A stretch of DNA of 64,000 bases from JAADJA01 sp963840975 (GTDB lineage: Bacteria > Bacteroidota > Bacteroidia > Bacteroidales > JAADJA01), in NCBI GenBank assembly GCA_963840975.1, contig CAWJBC010000019.1:55221-119220 (forward strand), in the 5' to 3' direction. Positions 28,452 through 36,620 of the stretch are shown here, in pieces (the first letter of the stretch is position 1; every line of letters starts with the position of its first letter). Under the pieces are notes generated by a model. It ran no database searches. It worked only from the letters and a program-made list of their open reading frames with translations, and was not told the origin of the DNA. A program made the translations under genes and the position numbers.

Positions 28452-31400
28452 ATGACAGATAAAATACCAACATTGTTAAATAAAGTATATACCTCATTCC
28501 TGGATTTGATGTTCTACTCCAATGATCCTTTGGACCTTCTGGATAACTATGTTGTAGAAGATGTAATGGGATATGGAACTACGCTGGATGAAAAAGTATT
28601 TGATTTGAAAGGCCTTAAAGATCTTGCCGTCTTGCAGCGGGATCAGTCTCCGGATTTGAAGTTTAAATATGAGATAGTACCTGTTTATCGAAAATTGATG
28701 AGAGAGGGGAATATAGCTCTTATCGTTGATGAAATTAAAATTTCCATCCAAATAGAAAATGAAGATGTTATTCTCAATTTACGGATGAGCATGGTTTGGG
28801 AGTTTATGGATGAGCAATGGAAGCTAGTACACTGGCATGGCTCTAAACCTGATTACGACTCAGGAGGGACCGATACCTGGCATACAGAGGAATGGCAGAA
28901 AAAAAACGAAGAATTGCAAAAGCAGGTTGAAGAAAAAACCCATGAATTAGTTAGAAAGAACCGTGAACTGGAAATTGAAGCCGCACTGGAACGTGTTCGG
29001 GCAGTAGCCCTGAGTTTGCAAACGCCTGACGATATGTTGGATGTTTGTCAAATCATATCTGAACAACTGGAAATGCTGAATGTAAGCAACATTAGAAATG
29101 TACAGGTAGCCATCATTGATGAATCGAATAAAAATTATTTAAACTACCAATATTTTACTCCATATACGAAGAAAGTTTTTGAGATAACAGCCTATGAAAA
29201 AAATCCTGCTTCTCAAGCCATGGTTACAGAAATGCAAAAATCGGCTAATTCTTTTTTTATAGGCAATATGAAAGGTAAAGCATTAGAGGAATTCAGGGAG
29301 TGGAGAAAAAAATACAACCAATTTCCGGATCCATTGCTTGACAAATCTTCTGCTGTTTTCTATTATTTTTATTCCATCGGGAAAGGAGGTCTGGGATTAA
29401 CTACTTATCAGGAAATATCCGGCGAAAGTCTGGAAATTTTCAAACGGTTCCACAATGTATTTACGCTGGCTTATCGCCGGTTTATGGATATACAAAATGC
29501 AGAAGCACAGACTAAGGAATTCAGGATTGAAGCTGCCCTTGAAAGAATCAGGTCTCGCGCTCTTGCTATGCGCAATAGCTCAGAGGTAGGAGATGTATCA
29601 AACCTGTTATTCGCAGAGCTTGAGAAAATGAACATAAACCCAAGCGGTTTTAGCATCATGATTTTTTACGAGAACCAGGACAAATACGAGTTATGGCGTG
29701 CAAAGGAAGTGGCCCATCAGGGTGTTTATGAAACCTTCTCCATCAAAGCCATGTTCGATAAGTTGGATCAATATATACCGGGATTTGGTAAAGAATTAAA
29801 ATCATCATGGACAAAGGGAAAACCATTTTTTATCGGTGAGTTTAAGGGAAAAAAGAGAGTTTCATTTATACAGGCAAATCGCGAAATGGCAAACTATGCC
29901 GACGATGAGTTCGAAGAGATGAAAAAGAGGTTCCCCGACCCAATTTTGTGGCACCTGGTGTTTTTTAAGCACGGCTGGTTTGGTGTATTACAAAATGAGC
30001 AACTTCCTGAAGAATATTTATTATTGATCCACCGTTTTGCAGATGTATTTGATTTTGCCTTTACCCGCTTTCTCGATCTTAAAAAAGCTGAGGAACAAGC
30101 ACGCGAAGCAAAAATCGAACTTTCTCTTGAACGGATTCGTGGACAGGTTACTGCCATGAGTGAATCTTCAGAATTACTCGATATTGTGGTAACAATGCGT
30201 ACCGAGTTTGTTGCCCTGGGTCATGAAGCCTACTATTTCTGGTATATGCGCTGGCTCCCTGAAATTTATGAAAAAGCCATGACCTCTGGCGATGGCACCC
30301 GGATTGGTATGGTCATGTCACTGCCCCGCCATATCCATGGAGATGTTAAGCTTGTTGCCGATTGGGAAAAGAGTGACGAACCTTCCCTTGTTTTTGCGAT
30401 GGATGTGGAAACGGCTGTGGATTATGTACATAAAATGATCACTCTGGGTGATTTTAAACAAGTGGACCCAAATGCGCCTACCCTCGATGATGTTCGACAC
30501 ATTGGCGGCCTCACTTTTATTATGGCTCGGACGAAACACGGGGAGATTGGTTATAGCCTGCCCGGAGTTGTTGAAAACCCTCCCGAAGAAGCCCTCACCA
30601 CCCTTGTCCGCTTTGCAGGAGTATTCGATCTGGCGTATCGCCGCTTTGAAGACCTGAAAAATTCCGAACATCGGAATAGGGAAACCCAAATCGAGCTTAC
30701 CCTCGAACGGGTAAGGGCGAAAACCATGGCCATGCAGAAAAGCGCAGAGCTTAGCGAGGTGGTCACCAATCTTTTTCATCAGTTGGATGACCTGGGAATT
30801 AAAACCTATCGCTGCAACCTGGGGATCATCAATGCCGCAACAAAACACTGCCGTTTGTGGTCAACAACCAGTGATGGGAAAGTGATCCCATTAGCACCAA
30901 GTATTCCCCTTACCGAAAATCAGCACCTGAAAAAGATCTATAAGGGCTGGAAAAAACAGGGCGCACCTGTTGTAGATATCATCAAAGGCAAAAACCGGTT
31001 GGAGTGGACGCAATACATAAGAAAATTCAGCGATTTTGAAGAATATAAGCAGGGAAAGTTAAATAAGAAAAAGATTCTTTCAGAACCGGCAATCCTGAAT
31101 CAGGTTTTCTTCAAACAGGGCTTCTTTACCATTCATACGGTGGAGGAAATGAAAGATGAATATTTTGATATCGTTCAGCGTTTTGCACGGGTATTCGAAC
31201 AAACTTACACCCGCTTCCTCGACCTCCAACGAGCGGAAGACCAGGCTCGCGATGCTGTAAAACAAGCATCGCTCGATCGCATCCGTGGACAGATTGCCAG
31301 TATGCGTACCACCGAAGATCTTAATCAATTAACGCCGCTTATCTGGCGGGAACTAAATACGCTTGAAGTCCCTTTCTTCCGTTGCGGAATTTTTATCGTC

Positions 31401-32675
31401 GACGAAAAGAAAAAACATGTGAATGTATATCTTACTACGCCGGATGGAAAACCGCTGGGTGCACTCGACCTGGATTTTAAGGCCAACGATTTGGCCCGGG
31501 TTGCCGTGGCAAGCTGGAAGAAAAAGGAAGTGTATCAAACCCATTGGAATCGTGAAGAATTTATCGCCTGGACCAAAGAAATGATGAAACTCGGACAGAT
31601 CAAAGTTCCAGAAAAATACCAGGGTGCTGAAGAACCTCCGGAATCATTGCACCTTCATTTTATTCCCTTTGCTCAGGGAATGCTTTATGTAGGTCATCAG
31701 GAACAACTTGAAGAAGAAAAGATCGACCTGGTAAAATCACTGGCCGGGGCCTTTTCGTTTGCGTATGCCCGCTATGAAGATTTTACTGTTTTAGAAGAAG
31801 CCAAGGAACGGGTCGAAAAAGCCCTGTCAGATTTGAAAGCAACCCAATCCCAATTGATCCATGCCGAAAAAATGGCCTCGCTGGGAGAACTCACCGCCGG
31901 TATCGCCCATGAAATTCAGAATCCATTGAATTTTGTAAACAATTTCTCGGATGTGAGTGTTGATATGATTAACGAAATGAATGAAGAAGCGGATTCGGGA
32001 AATTTGGAGGAAGTAAAAACAATTGCATTAGATTTAAAACAGAATCTTGAAAAAATCAGTCACCACGGCAAACGCGCCAGCAGTATTGTAAAAGGAATGT
32101 TAGAACATTCGCGCACCAGCAGTGGTGAAAAAGAACCAACTGACATCAATGCCCTTGCGGAAGAGTATTTGCGTTTGGCATACCACGGATTAAGGGCAAA
32201 AGACAAGACATTCAATGCAGATTTTAGAACGGATTTTGACGAAACCCTTCCCAAAATAAATGTCATTCCACAGGATATTGGAAGGGTGTTGCTGAACCTG
32301 ATTAACAATGCATTTTATGCCTGTAATGAGCGAAGCCGAAGTGCGGTCTCAGAGGCGTCAGCGAAGATAACTGTGTCATCCTCTGATGCCCCTGTAAAAA
32401 AGGACGGCAATTATAAACCCACTGTAACTGTAAGCACAAAAAAATCAAACGGACAAGTTGAAATCAGAGTAAAAGACAATGGAAACGGAATTCCGCCTGA
32501 AGTAAAGGATAAAATTTTTCAACCTTTTTTCACAACCAAACCTGCCGGACAGGGGACAGGTCTTGGCTTAAGCATGAGTTACGATATTATTACCAAAGGG
32601 CATGGCGGGGAATTAAAAGTTGAAACCATTGAAGGATCCGGAACGGAATTTATAGTTGTTTTACCTGAAAAATAA
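28452..32675 (+). CDS. Histidine kinase 9: NTF2-like domain plus five GAF-like repeats
   Basis: 1407 residues, no signal peptide or membrane helix, so cytoplasmic, unlike the propeller kinases. Residues 1-140 form an NTF2/SnoaL-like domain (LLDNYVVEDVMGYG, MVWEFMDEQWKLVHWHG). A coiled coil follows to about 172. Five modules of about 190 residues then repeat, each opened by a helix such as IEAALERVRAVALSLQ, IEAALERIRSRALAMR, IELSLERIRGQVTAMS, IELTLERVRAKTMAMQ and QASLDRIRGQIASMRT (starts near 173, 356, 553, 746, 936). They look like divergent GAF domains. HisKA has His1153 and HATPase_c is intact but carries a 28-residue insert at about 1290-1317. It is the last kinase, 95 bases before the first response regulator. 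Confidence 0.9.
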   Translation: MTDKIPTLLNKVYTSFLDLMFYSNDPLDLLDNYVVEDVMGYGTTLDEKVFDLKGLKDLAVLQRDQSPDLKFKYEIVPVYRKLMREGNIALIVDEIKISIQIENEDVILNLRMSMVWEFMDEQWKLVHWHGSKPDYDSGGTDTWHTEEWQKKNEELQKQVEEKTHELVRKNRELEIEAALERVRAVALSLQTPDDMLDVCQIISEQLEMLNVSNIRNVQVAIIDESNKNYLNYQYFTPYTKKVFEITAYEKNPASQAMVTEMQKSANSFFIGNMKGKALEEFREWRKKYNQFPDPLLDKSSAVFYYFYSIGKGGLGLTTYQEISGESLEIFKRFHNVFTLAYRRFMDIQNAEAQTKEFRIEAALERIRSRALAMRNSSEVGDVSNLLFAELEKMNINPSGFSIMIFYENQDKYELWRAKEVAHQGVYETFSIKAMFDKLDQYIPGFGKELKSSWTKGKPFFIGEFKGKKRVSFIQANREMANYADDEFEEMKKRFPDPILWHLVFFKHGWFGVLQNEQLPEEYLLLIHRFADVFDFAFTRFLDLKKAEEQAREAKIELSLERIRGQVTAMSESSELLDIVVTMRTEFVALGHEAYYFWYMRWLPEIYEKAMTSGDGTRIGMVMSLPRHIHGDVKLVADWEKSDEPSLVFAMDVETAVDYVHKMITLGDFKQVDPNAPTLDDVRHIGGLTFIMARTKHGEIGYSLPGVVENPPEEALTTLVRFAGVFDLAYRRFEDLKNSEHRNRETQIELTLERVRAKTMAMQKSAELSEVVTNLFHQLDDLGIKTYRCNLGIINAATKHCRLWSTTSDGKVIPLAPSIPLTENQHLKKIYKGWKKQGAPVVDIIKGKNRLEWTQYIRKFSDFEEYKQGKLNKKKILSEPAILNQVFFKQGFFTIHTVEEMKDEYFDIVQRFARVFEQTYTRFLDLQRAEDQARDAVKQASLDRIRGQIASMRTTEDLNQLTPLIWRELNTLEVPFFRCGIFIVDEKKKHVNVYLTTPDGKPLGALDLDFKANDLARVAVASWKKKEVYQTHWNREEFIAWTKEMMKLGQIKVPEKYQGAEEPPESLHLHFIPFAQGMLYVGHQEQLEEEKIDLVKSLAGAFSFAYARYEDFTVLEEAKERVEKALSDLKATQSQLIHAEKMASLGELTAGIAHEIQNPLNFVNNFSDVSVDMINEMNEEADSGNLEEVKTIALDLKQNLEKISHHGKRASSIVKGMLEHSRTSSGEKEPTDINALAEEYLRLAYHGLRAKDKTFNADFRTDFDETLPKINVIPQDIGRVLLNLINNAFYACNERSRSAVSEASAKITVSSSDAPVKKDGNYKPTVTVSTKKSNGQVEIRVKDNGNGIPPEVKDKIFQPFFTTKPAGQGTGLGLSMSYDIITKGHGGELKVETIEGSGTEFIVVLPEK

Positions 32676-32770
32676 AAAAAGTAAATGTATTATCGGCAAA
32701 AGAATAAGCCACTATTGAGCCAATAATATTTGAAACAAAATAGCATTCGTGGCTAATAAATAAAATAAAT

Positions 32771-33145
32771 ATGAAAATTTTAGTAGTTGACGACGAAAAA
32801 GACATTCAACCGTTGTTTGAACAACGGTTCCGAAAAGAGATCAAAACCGGTGAAATCGAATTTGTATTCGCCTACTCAGGTGAAGAAGCGCTTGAATGCC
32901 TGAAAGATTATCAGCACGAAGCTGTGTTGATCCTTTCGGATATTAATATGCCGGGTATGAGCGGGCTGGAGCTGTTGAGCCGGATCAAACAAAAACACCA
33001 TCTGCCCCCACCGGTAGTGGTTATGATCACAGCCTACGGTGATGAGGAAAACTATAAAAGCGCTATGGAACTGGGCGCCGATGATTTTATCACCAAACCG
33101 GTTGATTTTAGTGTTTTGAAAGAAAAAATTAAAACCTTAAACTAA
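32771..33145 (+). CDS. Stand-alone response regulator (receiver only)
   Basis: 124 residues, all receiver domain. Acidic pocket VVDDE (D7, D8), phospho-acceptor D57 in LILSDINMPGMSG, the conserved Thr/Ala switch in MITAYGD, and K109 in FITKP. There is no output domain, so it works as a CheY-like messenger or phosphate shuttle. It follows nine kinases that have no receiver of their own and overlaps the next regulator by one base (TAATG), so the two are co-translated. It is a natural candidate for the shared phosphate acceptor (inference). Confidence 0.92.
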   Translation: MKILVVDDEKDIQPLFEQRFRKEIKTGEIEFVFAYSGEEALECLKDYQHEAVLILSDINMPGMSGLELLSRIKQKHHLPPPVVVMITAYGDEENYKSAMELGADDFITKPVDFSVLKEKIKTLN

Positions 33146-34113
33146 TGGCTAAAATATTAGTAGTTGACGACGAGGCAGATCTTGAGATATTGATCAAGCA
33201 AAAGTTCCGCAAAAAAATTCGTGAACAGGCTTATGAATTCATTTTTGCAATAAACGGACGGCATGCACTTGAACAATTGAAGGAACATACCGATGTGGAT
33301 GTTGTATTGAGCGATATCAATATGCCCGAAATGGATGGGCTGACTTTGCTTTCGAAACTTTGCGAAAAGCATTCCATTCTCAAATCGGTCATCGTTTCTG
33401 CCTATGGCGATATGGAAAACATCAGGACTGCCATGAACCGCGGCGCTTTTGACTTTGTGACCAAACCGGTAAATTTTGAAGACCTGGAACTCACCATTGA
33501 AAAAACGCTCAAACATGTAGCCCAGATCAGGGAAACACTGAAAGCGATCAAAGAAAATAACATCCTGAAAATGTACGTGGATGAAACCGTACTTAATTTT
33601 ATGGATACACGCGAGTTTGAATCATCCCTGATGACGAATGATACCATTGAAGCTACAGTGGTTTTTATTGACATCTGTAGTTTTACATCCATCAGCGAAA
33701 ACGAATCGCCCGACATGGTCGTGAAATTGCTGAACAGTTATTTTGATGTGATGGTCAAGGAAATCCTTGAACAGGGCGGGTTTATTGATAAATTCATTGG
33801 CGACGCCATCATGGCAGTTTTCCGTGGCGAACATCATTTGGACAAGGCCATTGATGCCTGCCTTGCCATCAGAAAGGAAATTGAAAATCTGCCTCCTTTT
33901 TCAGAACATGTTACCTTTAAACCCAATGTTACCATAGGTGTCAACAGCGGCGAAATGATTTCGGGAAATATCGGCTCTGCCAGCCTTCGCCGGCTTGATT
34001 ACACTGTGATTGGGGATGTGGTGAATACGGCACAGCGACTGCAATCAGCCGCCGAACCGGGACAGATTATCATCAATGAAGCTTCATACGAAAAAGTGAA
34101 AGGAATATTTTAA
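33145..34113 (+). CDS. Response regulator fused to class III nucleotide cyclase (3' end frameshifted)
   Basis: 322 residues as read. Receiver at 1-120 with D8/D9, phospho-acceptor D57 (VVLSDINMPEMDG) and K107 (FVTKP). A short helical linker leads to a class III adenylate/guanylate cyclase domain from about 165. The metal-binding Asp residues lie in VVFIDICSFTS and FIGDAIMAVF, and the substrate/transition-state segment is LDYTVIGDVVNTAQRL. A Thr at the substrate-specifying position is typical of class IIIb cyclases, which usually make cAMP. The frame ends early after YEKVKGIF at a TTTTAA. Dropping one T restores a normal cyclase end to 34186, so about two dozen residues are missing. It would turn kinase input into a cyclic nucleotide, if still active. 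Confidence 0.85.
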   Translation: MAKILVVDDEADLEILIKQKFRKKIREQAYEFIFAINGRHALEQLKEHTDVDVVLSDINMPEMDGLTLLSKLCEKHSILKSVIVSAYGDMENIRTAMNRGAFDFVTKPVNFEDLELTIEKTLKHVAQIRETLKAIKENNILKMYVDETVLNFMDTREFESSLMTNDTIEATVVFIDICSFTSISENESPDMVVKLLNSYFDVMVKEILEQGGFIDKFIGDAIMAVFRGEHHLDKAIDACLAIRKEIENLPPFSEHVTFKPNVTIGVNSGEMISGNIGSASLRRLDYTVIGDVVNTAQRLQSAAEPGQIIINEASYEKVKGIF

Positions 34114-34186
34114 ATGCAATAAAGTGGGTGAAGTGAATTTAAAAAACAAATCCCATCCATTGGTTGTATATGAAGTTGTTGAATAA
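34108..34186 (+). pseudogene. Out-of-frame C-terminal tail of the cyclase
   Basis: Skipping one T in the TTTT at 34108-34111 continues the cyclase as KCNKVGEVNLKNKSHPLVVY and then EVVE with a stop at 34184-34186. 'G.V.LK.K..P..VYEV' is the canonical last strand of class III cyclases. The tail is therefore genuine coding sequence separated by a one-base insertion or by a sequencing error in a homopolymer. Confidence 0.8.
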
Positions 34187-34252
34187 AAAATTTTGTAAGT
34201 AATCAGTATACTATTTACAATGAAATTACACATGGCGCATTAACGGAAAGGG

Positions 34253-34379
34253 GGTATAAAGGATATAATGGAATAGAGGAAATACAGGGTTTTAGTTTTA
34301 CATTTAAAATTTATACTTCCCAACCAGATTGCTTTAACCGTAACACTTATTCCCTTTATACCTTTATTTCCTCTATACC
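34253..34379. repeat. Large inverted repeat
   Basis: Arms of about 32 bases, 34253-34284 and 34348-34379, pair at roughly 26 of 32 positions, separated by about 63 bases. The arms begin GGTATAAAGGA and (reverse complement) GGTATAGAGGA. The element lies between the broken cyclase and a TfoX pseudogene, in non-coding DNA. It could be a miniature transposon-like remnant. No transposase and no clear target duplication are visible. Confidence 0.5.
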
Positions 34380-34446
34380 AGTTAAAAGATTCTTAATCCA
34401 GTAAATATAAGATTGTCAGCAAACTGATTAGTCACAAATTTCTTTT

Positions 34447-34788
34447 ATGGCTTGCGTTGAACATTTAGGAGAATGGATCCTGCAGATCATGCAATTGAAA
34501 AAGGCAGTTTTTTTAAAAAAAATGATGGGTGGTTTGATTTTTATGGTGAATGAAAAGAGGTGTCGCGGACTCTAAATTGATAAAAAATATGGAGATAGTC
34601 TTTTAATGGCTAAAATTGGACAAGAGGCCTATCTGTAAGAAATCGAAAAAGAGGTCTGTTTGCCAATGGATTTCACCGGAAGGCCAGTGAAAGGCTTCAT
34701 TTACATAACACCCAAAGGACTTGATTTGGACACCGATTTGGAATATTTGATAAAAAGAGCACTCGATTTCAATAATCAAAATACATAA
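34447..34788 (+). pseudogene. TfoX N-terminal-domain protein, two nonsense codons
   Basis: The frame from ATG 34447 begins MACVEHLGEWI and contains LKKAVFLKKMMGGLIFMVNE and CLPMDFTGRPVKGFIYITPK, the hallmark segments of the TfoX_N family ('KKMFGG.AFMVN.KMC', 'PMDFTGRPMKG'). Internal TAA codons at 34573-34575 and 34636-34638 interrupt it, and the rest stays in one frame to a stop at 34786-34788. TfoX_N proteins are small and of unclear biochemical role (the name comes from the competence regulator). The gene ends 5 bases before the next CDS, so it was probably once part of its operon. Confidence 0.8.
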
Positions 34789-34793
34789 AAACT

Positions 34794-35336
34794 ATGGATA
34801 AAGCACTTCAAACAATGATTGACAACATGCCCGAGAAAACAGGCAAGTCTCTGTCAGAATGGAAACAGGTATTGAAAGCAAAACAATTTGCCAAACATTC
34901 GGAAGCCTTAAAATTCCTTAAAGAAGAACACGGAGTAACACATGGTTTCGCAAACACCATTGTGATCCTGTCAAAGGATGAAAATGAATCGCCTGATGAA
35001 TTGGTAGAAAATCAGTACAAAGGAAAAGAAAACCTCAAACCCATGTACGAAGAGTTAATTGCTGCAGTTAAGGAACTTGGGACTGATGTTGTCATAACTC
35101 CAAAAAAAGAAAGCGTTAGCATTATTCGCAAAAAACAATTTGCATTGATAAAGCCGGCGACAAAAACAAGAATTGATCTCGGACTTAAAATAACCGGGAA
35201 AGACTTTACTGATCGCCTGGGAAATTCAGGCCCATTTGGAACCATGTGCACGCACAGAGTTCAAATTTCAGACCTGAAAGAAATTGATTCTGAACTTATA
35301 AATTGGATTACTGAAGCCTACGAAAAAGCAAAATAA
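34794..35336 (+). CDS. DUF4287/DUF5655 domain protein
   Basis: 180 residues, cytoplasmic. The N-terminal 65 residues (MIDNMPEKTGKSLSEWKQVL and HGVTHGFANTIVILSK) match DUF4287. The C-terminal part (YEELIAAVKELGTDVVITPK, FALIKPATKTRIDLGLKI, HRVQISDLKEIDSELINWI) matches DUF5655, a predicted nucleic-acid-linked or transport-associated domain of unknown activity. This two-domain layout is common in environmental bacteria. It sits immediately after a dead TfoX-like gene, a pairing also seen among small stress-type genes. Confidence 0.75.
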   Translation: MDKALQTMIDNMPEKTGKSLSEWKQVLKAKQFAKHSEALKFLKEEHGVTHGFANTIVILSKDENESPDELVENQYKGKENLKPMYEELIAAVKELGTDVVITPKKESVSIIRKKQFALIKPATKTRIDLGLKITGKDFTDRLGNSGPFGTMCTHRVQISDLKEIDSELINWITEAYEKAK

Positions 35337-35415
35337 ATTGCTGATCTTTGCATAAAACGAACATCTTCAATATAAACGCCTTTTAGATCCACGAACTTCC
35401 ATTAACAGGAATAAA

Positions 35416-36399
35416 ATGAAAACAATTGTTTACACTAAATACGGACCTCCTGATGTTCTTCAGCTCGCAGAGGTAGATAAGCCTACCCCCAAAGACAATG
35501 AAGTACTGGTAAAAATCCATGCAACAACCGTAACAGCCACAGAGTGTACTTTTCGAAAAGGCAAACCTTATATGGCAAGATTATTCATGGGCCTTTTCAA
35601 ACCCAAAATTACAACCCTGGGTGAGGAATTGGCTGGCGAAATTGAAGCAGTTGGAAAAGATGTAAAAATATTCCAAAAAGGGGATCAGGTATTTGGAACT
35701 GCAGGTCCCAAATTTGGCGCAAATGCTGAGTATTTATGTGTACCCGAAAATGGCGTCCTGGCTATAAAACCAAACAATATAACTTATGAAGAAGCCGCCT
35801 CCGGCGTTGATGGATTTTTAACCGCAATGCCTTTCTTAAGAGATACTGGAAAGATAAAAAGCGGACAGAAAGTTCTTATTTATGGAGCTTCAGGAAGCAT
35901 CGGTACGGCTGCTGTTCAGATTGCCAGTTACTTTGGTGCAGAAGTTACCGCAGTTTGCAGTACCTCAAATATAGAGATGGTCCAGTCTCTGGGGGCGCAT
36001 AAGGCAATTGATTATACAAAAGAGGACTTTACCAAATCCGGCCACGCTTACGATATTATTTTTGATACGGTGGGCAAAACTTCTTTTTCAAAATGTAAAA
36101 GCTCGCTATCGCAAAAAGGTATCTTTCTTGAGGCTGGTATTGGGATGGAAATTATGCCTCATGTATTATGGACTTCAATGGTGGGAAGCAAAAAGGCAAA
36201 AATTGCCGCAACCGGATTAAGGCCGCCCAAAGAAAGGAGCAAAGACCTTATGTTTCTTAAAGAACTCATGGAAGCAGGAAATATAAAACCGGTTATTGAC
36301 AGGAGCTATCCGCTGGAACAAATTGCCGATGCCCATGAATATGTTGAAAAAGGGCATAAGAAGGGGAATGTTGTTATAAATATAACCAAAAGGAATTGA
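35416..36399 (+). CDS. Zinc-independent MDR-family oxidoreductase (quinone oxidoreductase-like)
   Basis: 327 residues. N-terminal GroES-like domain (YTKYGPPDVLQLAEVDKPTP), hinge LGEELAGEIEAVGKDVKIF, and a Rossmann NAD(P) domain with the dinucleotide motif YGASGSIGTAAVQIASYFGA. The catalytic zinc ligands of alcohol dehydrogenases are not evident (no GHE motif with the usual Cys), which places it in the quinone-oxidoreductase/enoyl-reductase branch of medium-chain dehydrogenases/reductases. It probably reduces activated double bonds or quinones with NADPH. The substrate is unknown. It stands alone, with a large hairpin 55 bases downstream. Confidence 0.85.
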   Translation: MKTIVYTKYGPPDVLQLAEVDKPTPKDNEVLVKIHATTVTATECTFRKGKPYMARLFMGLFKPKITTLGEELAGEIEAVGKDVKIFQKGDQVFGTAGPKFGANAEYLCVPENGVLAIKPNNITYEEAASGVDGFLTAMPFLRDTGKIKSGQKVLIYGASGSIGTAAVQIASYFGAEVTAVCSTSNIEMVQSLGAHKAIDYTKEDFTKSGHAYDIIFDTVGKTSFSKCKSSLSQKGIFLEAGIGMEIMPHVLWTSMVGSKKAKIAATGLRPPKERSKDLMFLKELMEAGNIKPVIDRSYPLEQIADAHEYVEKGHKKGNVVINITKRN

Positions 36400-36453
36400 G
36401 TCAAAACAGCTAACAAGTAACTTTGTTTAAGATTAAATGAGTATTGCTTTATG

Positions 36454-36523
36454 TTAATACCAAAGTGAAATTCAAAATAGTCTGGCATGAAGGGCGGTTT
36501 TGAATTTCGTGCTTCGGTATAAT
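36454..36523. repeat. Long hairpin, possible terminator or palindromic element
   Basis: The arms TACCAAAGTGAAATTCAAAA (from about 36458) and the reverse complement TACCGAAGCACGAAATTCAA at 36500-36519 pair over about 20 bases with a two-base bulge. The loop is about 22 bases. It lies just after the oxidoreductase stop, where a terminator is expected, but there is no T tract, so a palindromic repeat is equally possible. Confidence 0.5.
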
Positions 36524-36561
36524 AAATACAGTGAAAAAAACAATCCTGGAAAAATATATTA

Positions 36562-36615
36562 AAATTTGTGCAATTAACTGAATAAATTATTATAAATTTG
36601 TGCAGTTAACTGAAT
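36562..36615. promoter_or_regulatory. Direct repeat with palindromic core over a promoter: candidate operator
   Basis: The 22-mer AAATTTGTGCAATTAACTGAAT at 36562-36583 (read as two pieces, AAATTTGTGC and AATTAACTGAAT) recurs at 36594-36615 with one change. Copies start 32 bases apart, about three helical turns. In the second copy the core CAGTTAACTG is a perfect 10-base palindrome. TAAATTTG at 36593-36600 is an exact -7 match, so the repeats overlap the likely start of transcription of the ATPase gene (ATG 36621). Confidence 0.5.
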
Positions 36616-36620
36616 GAAGT

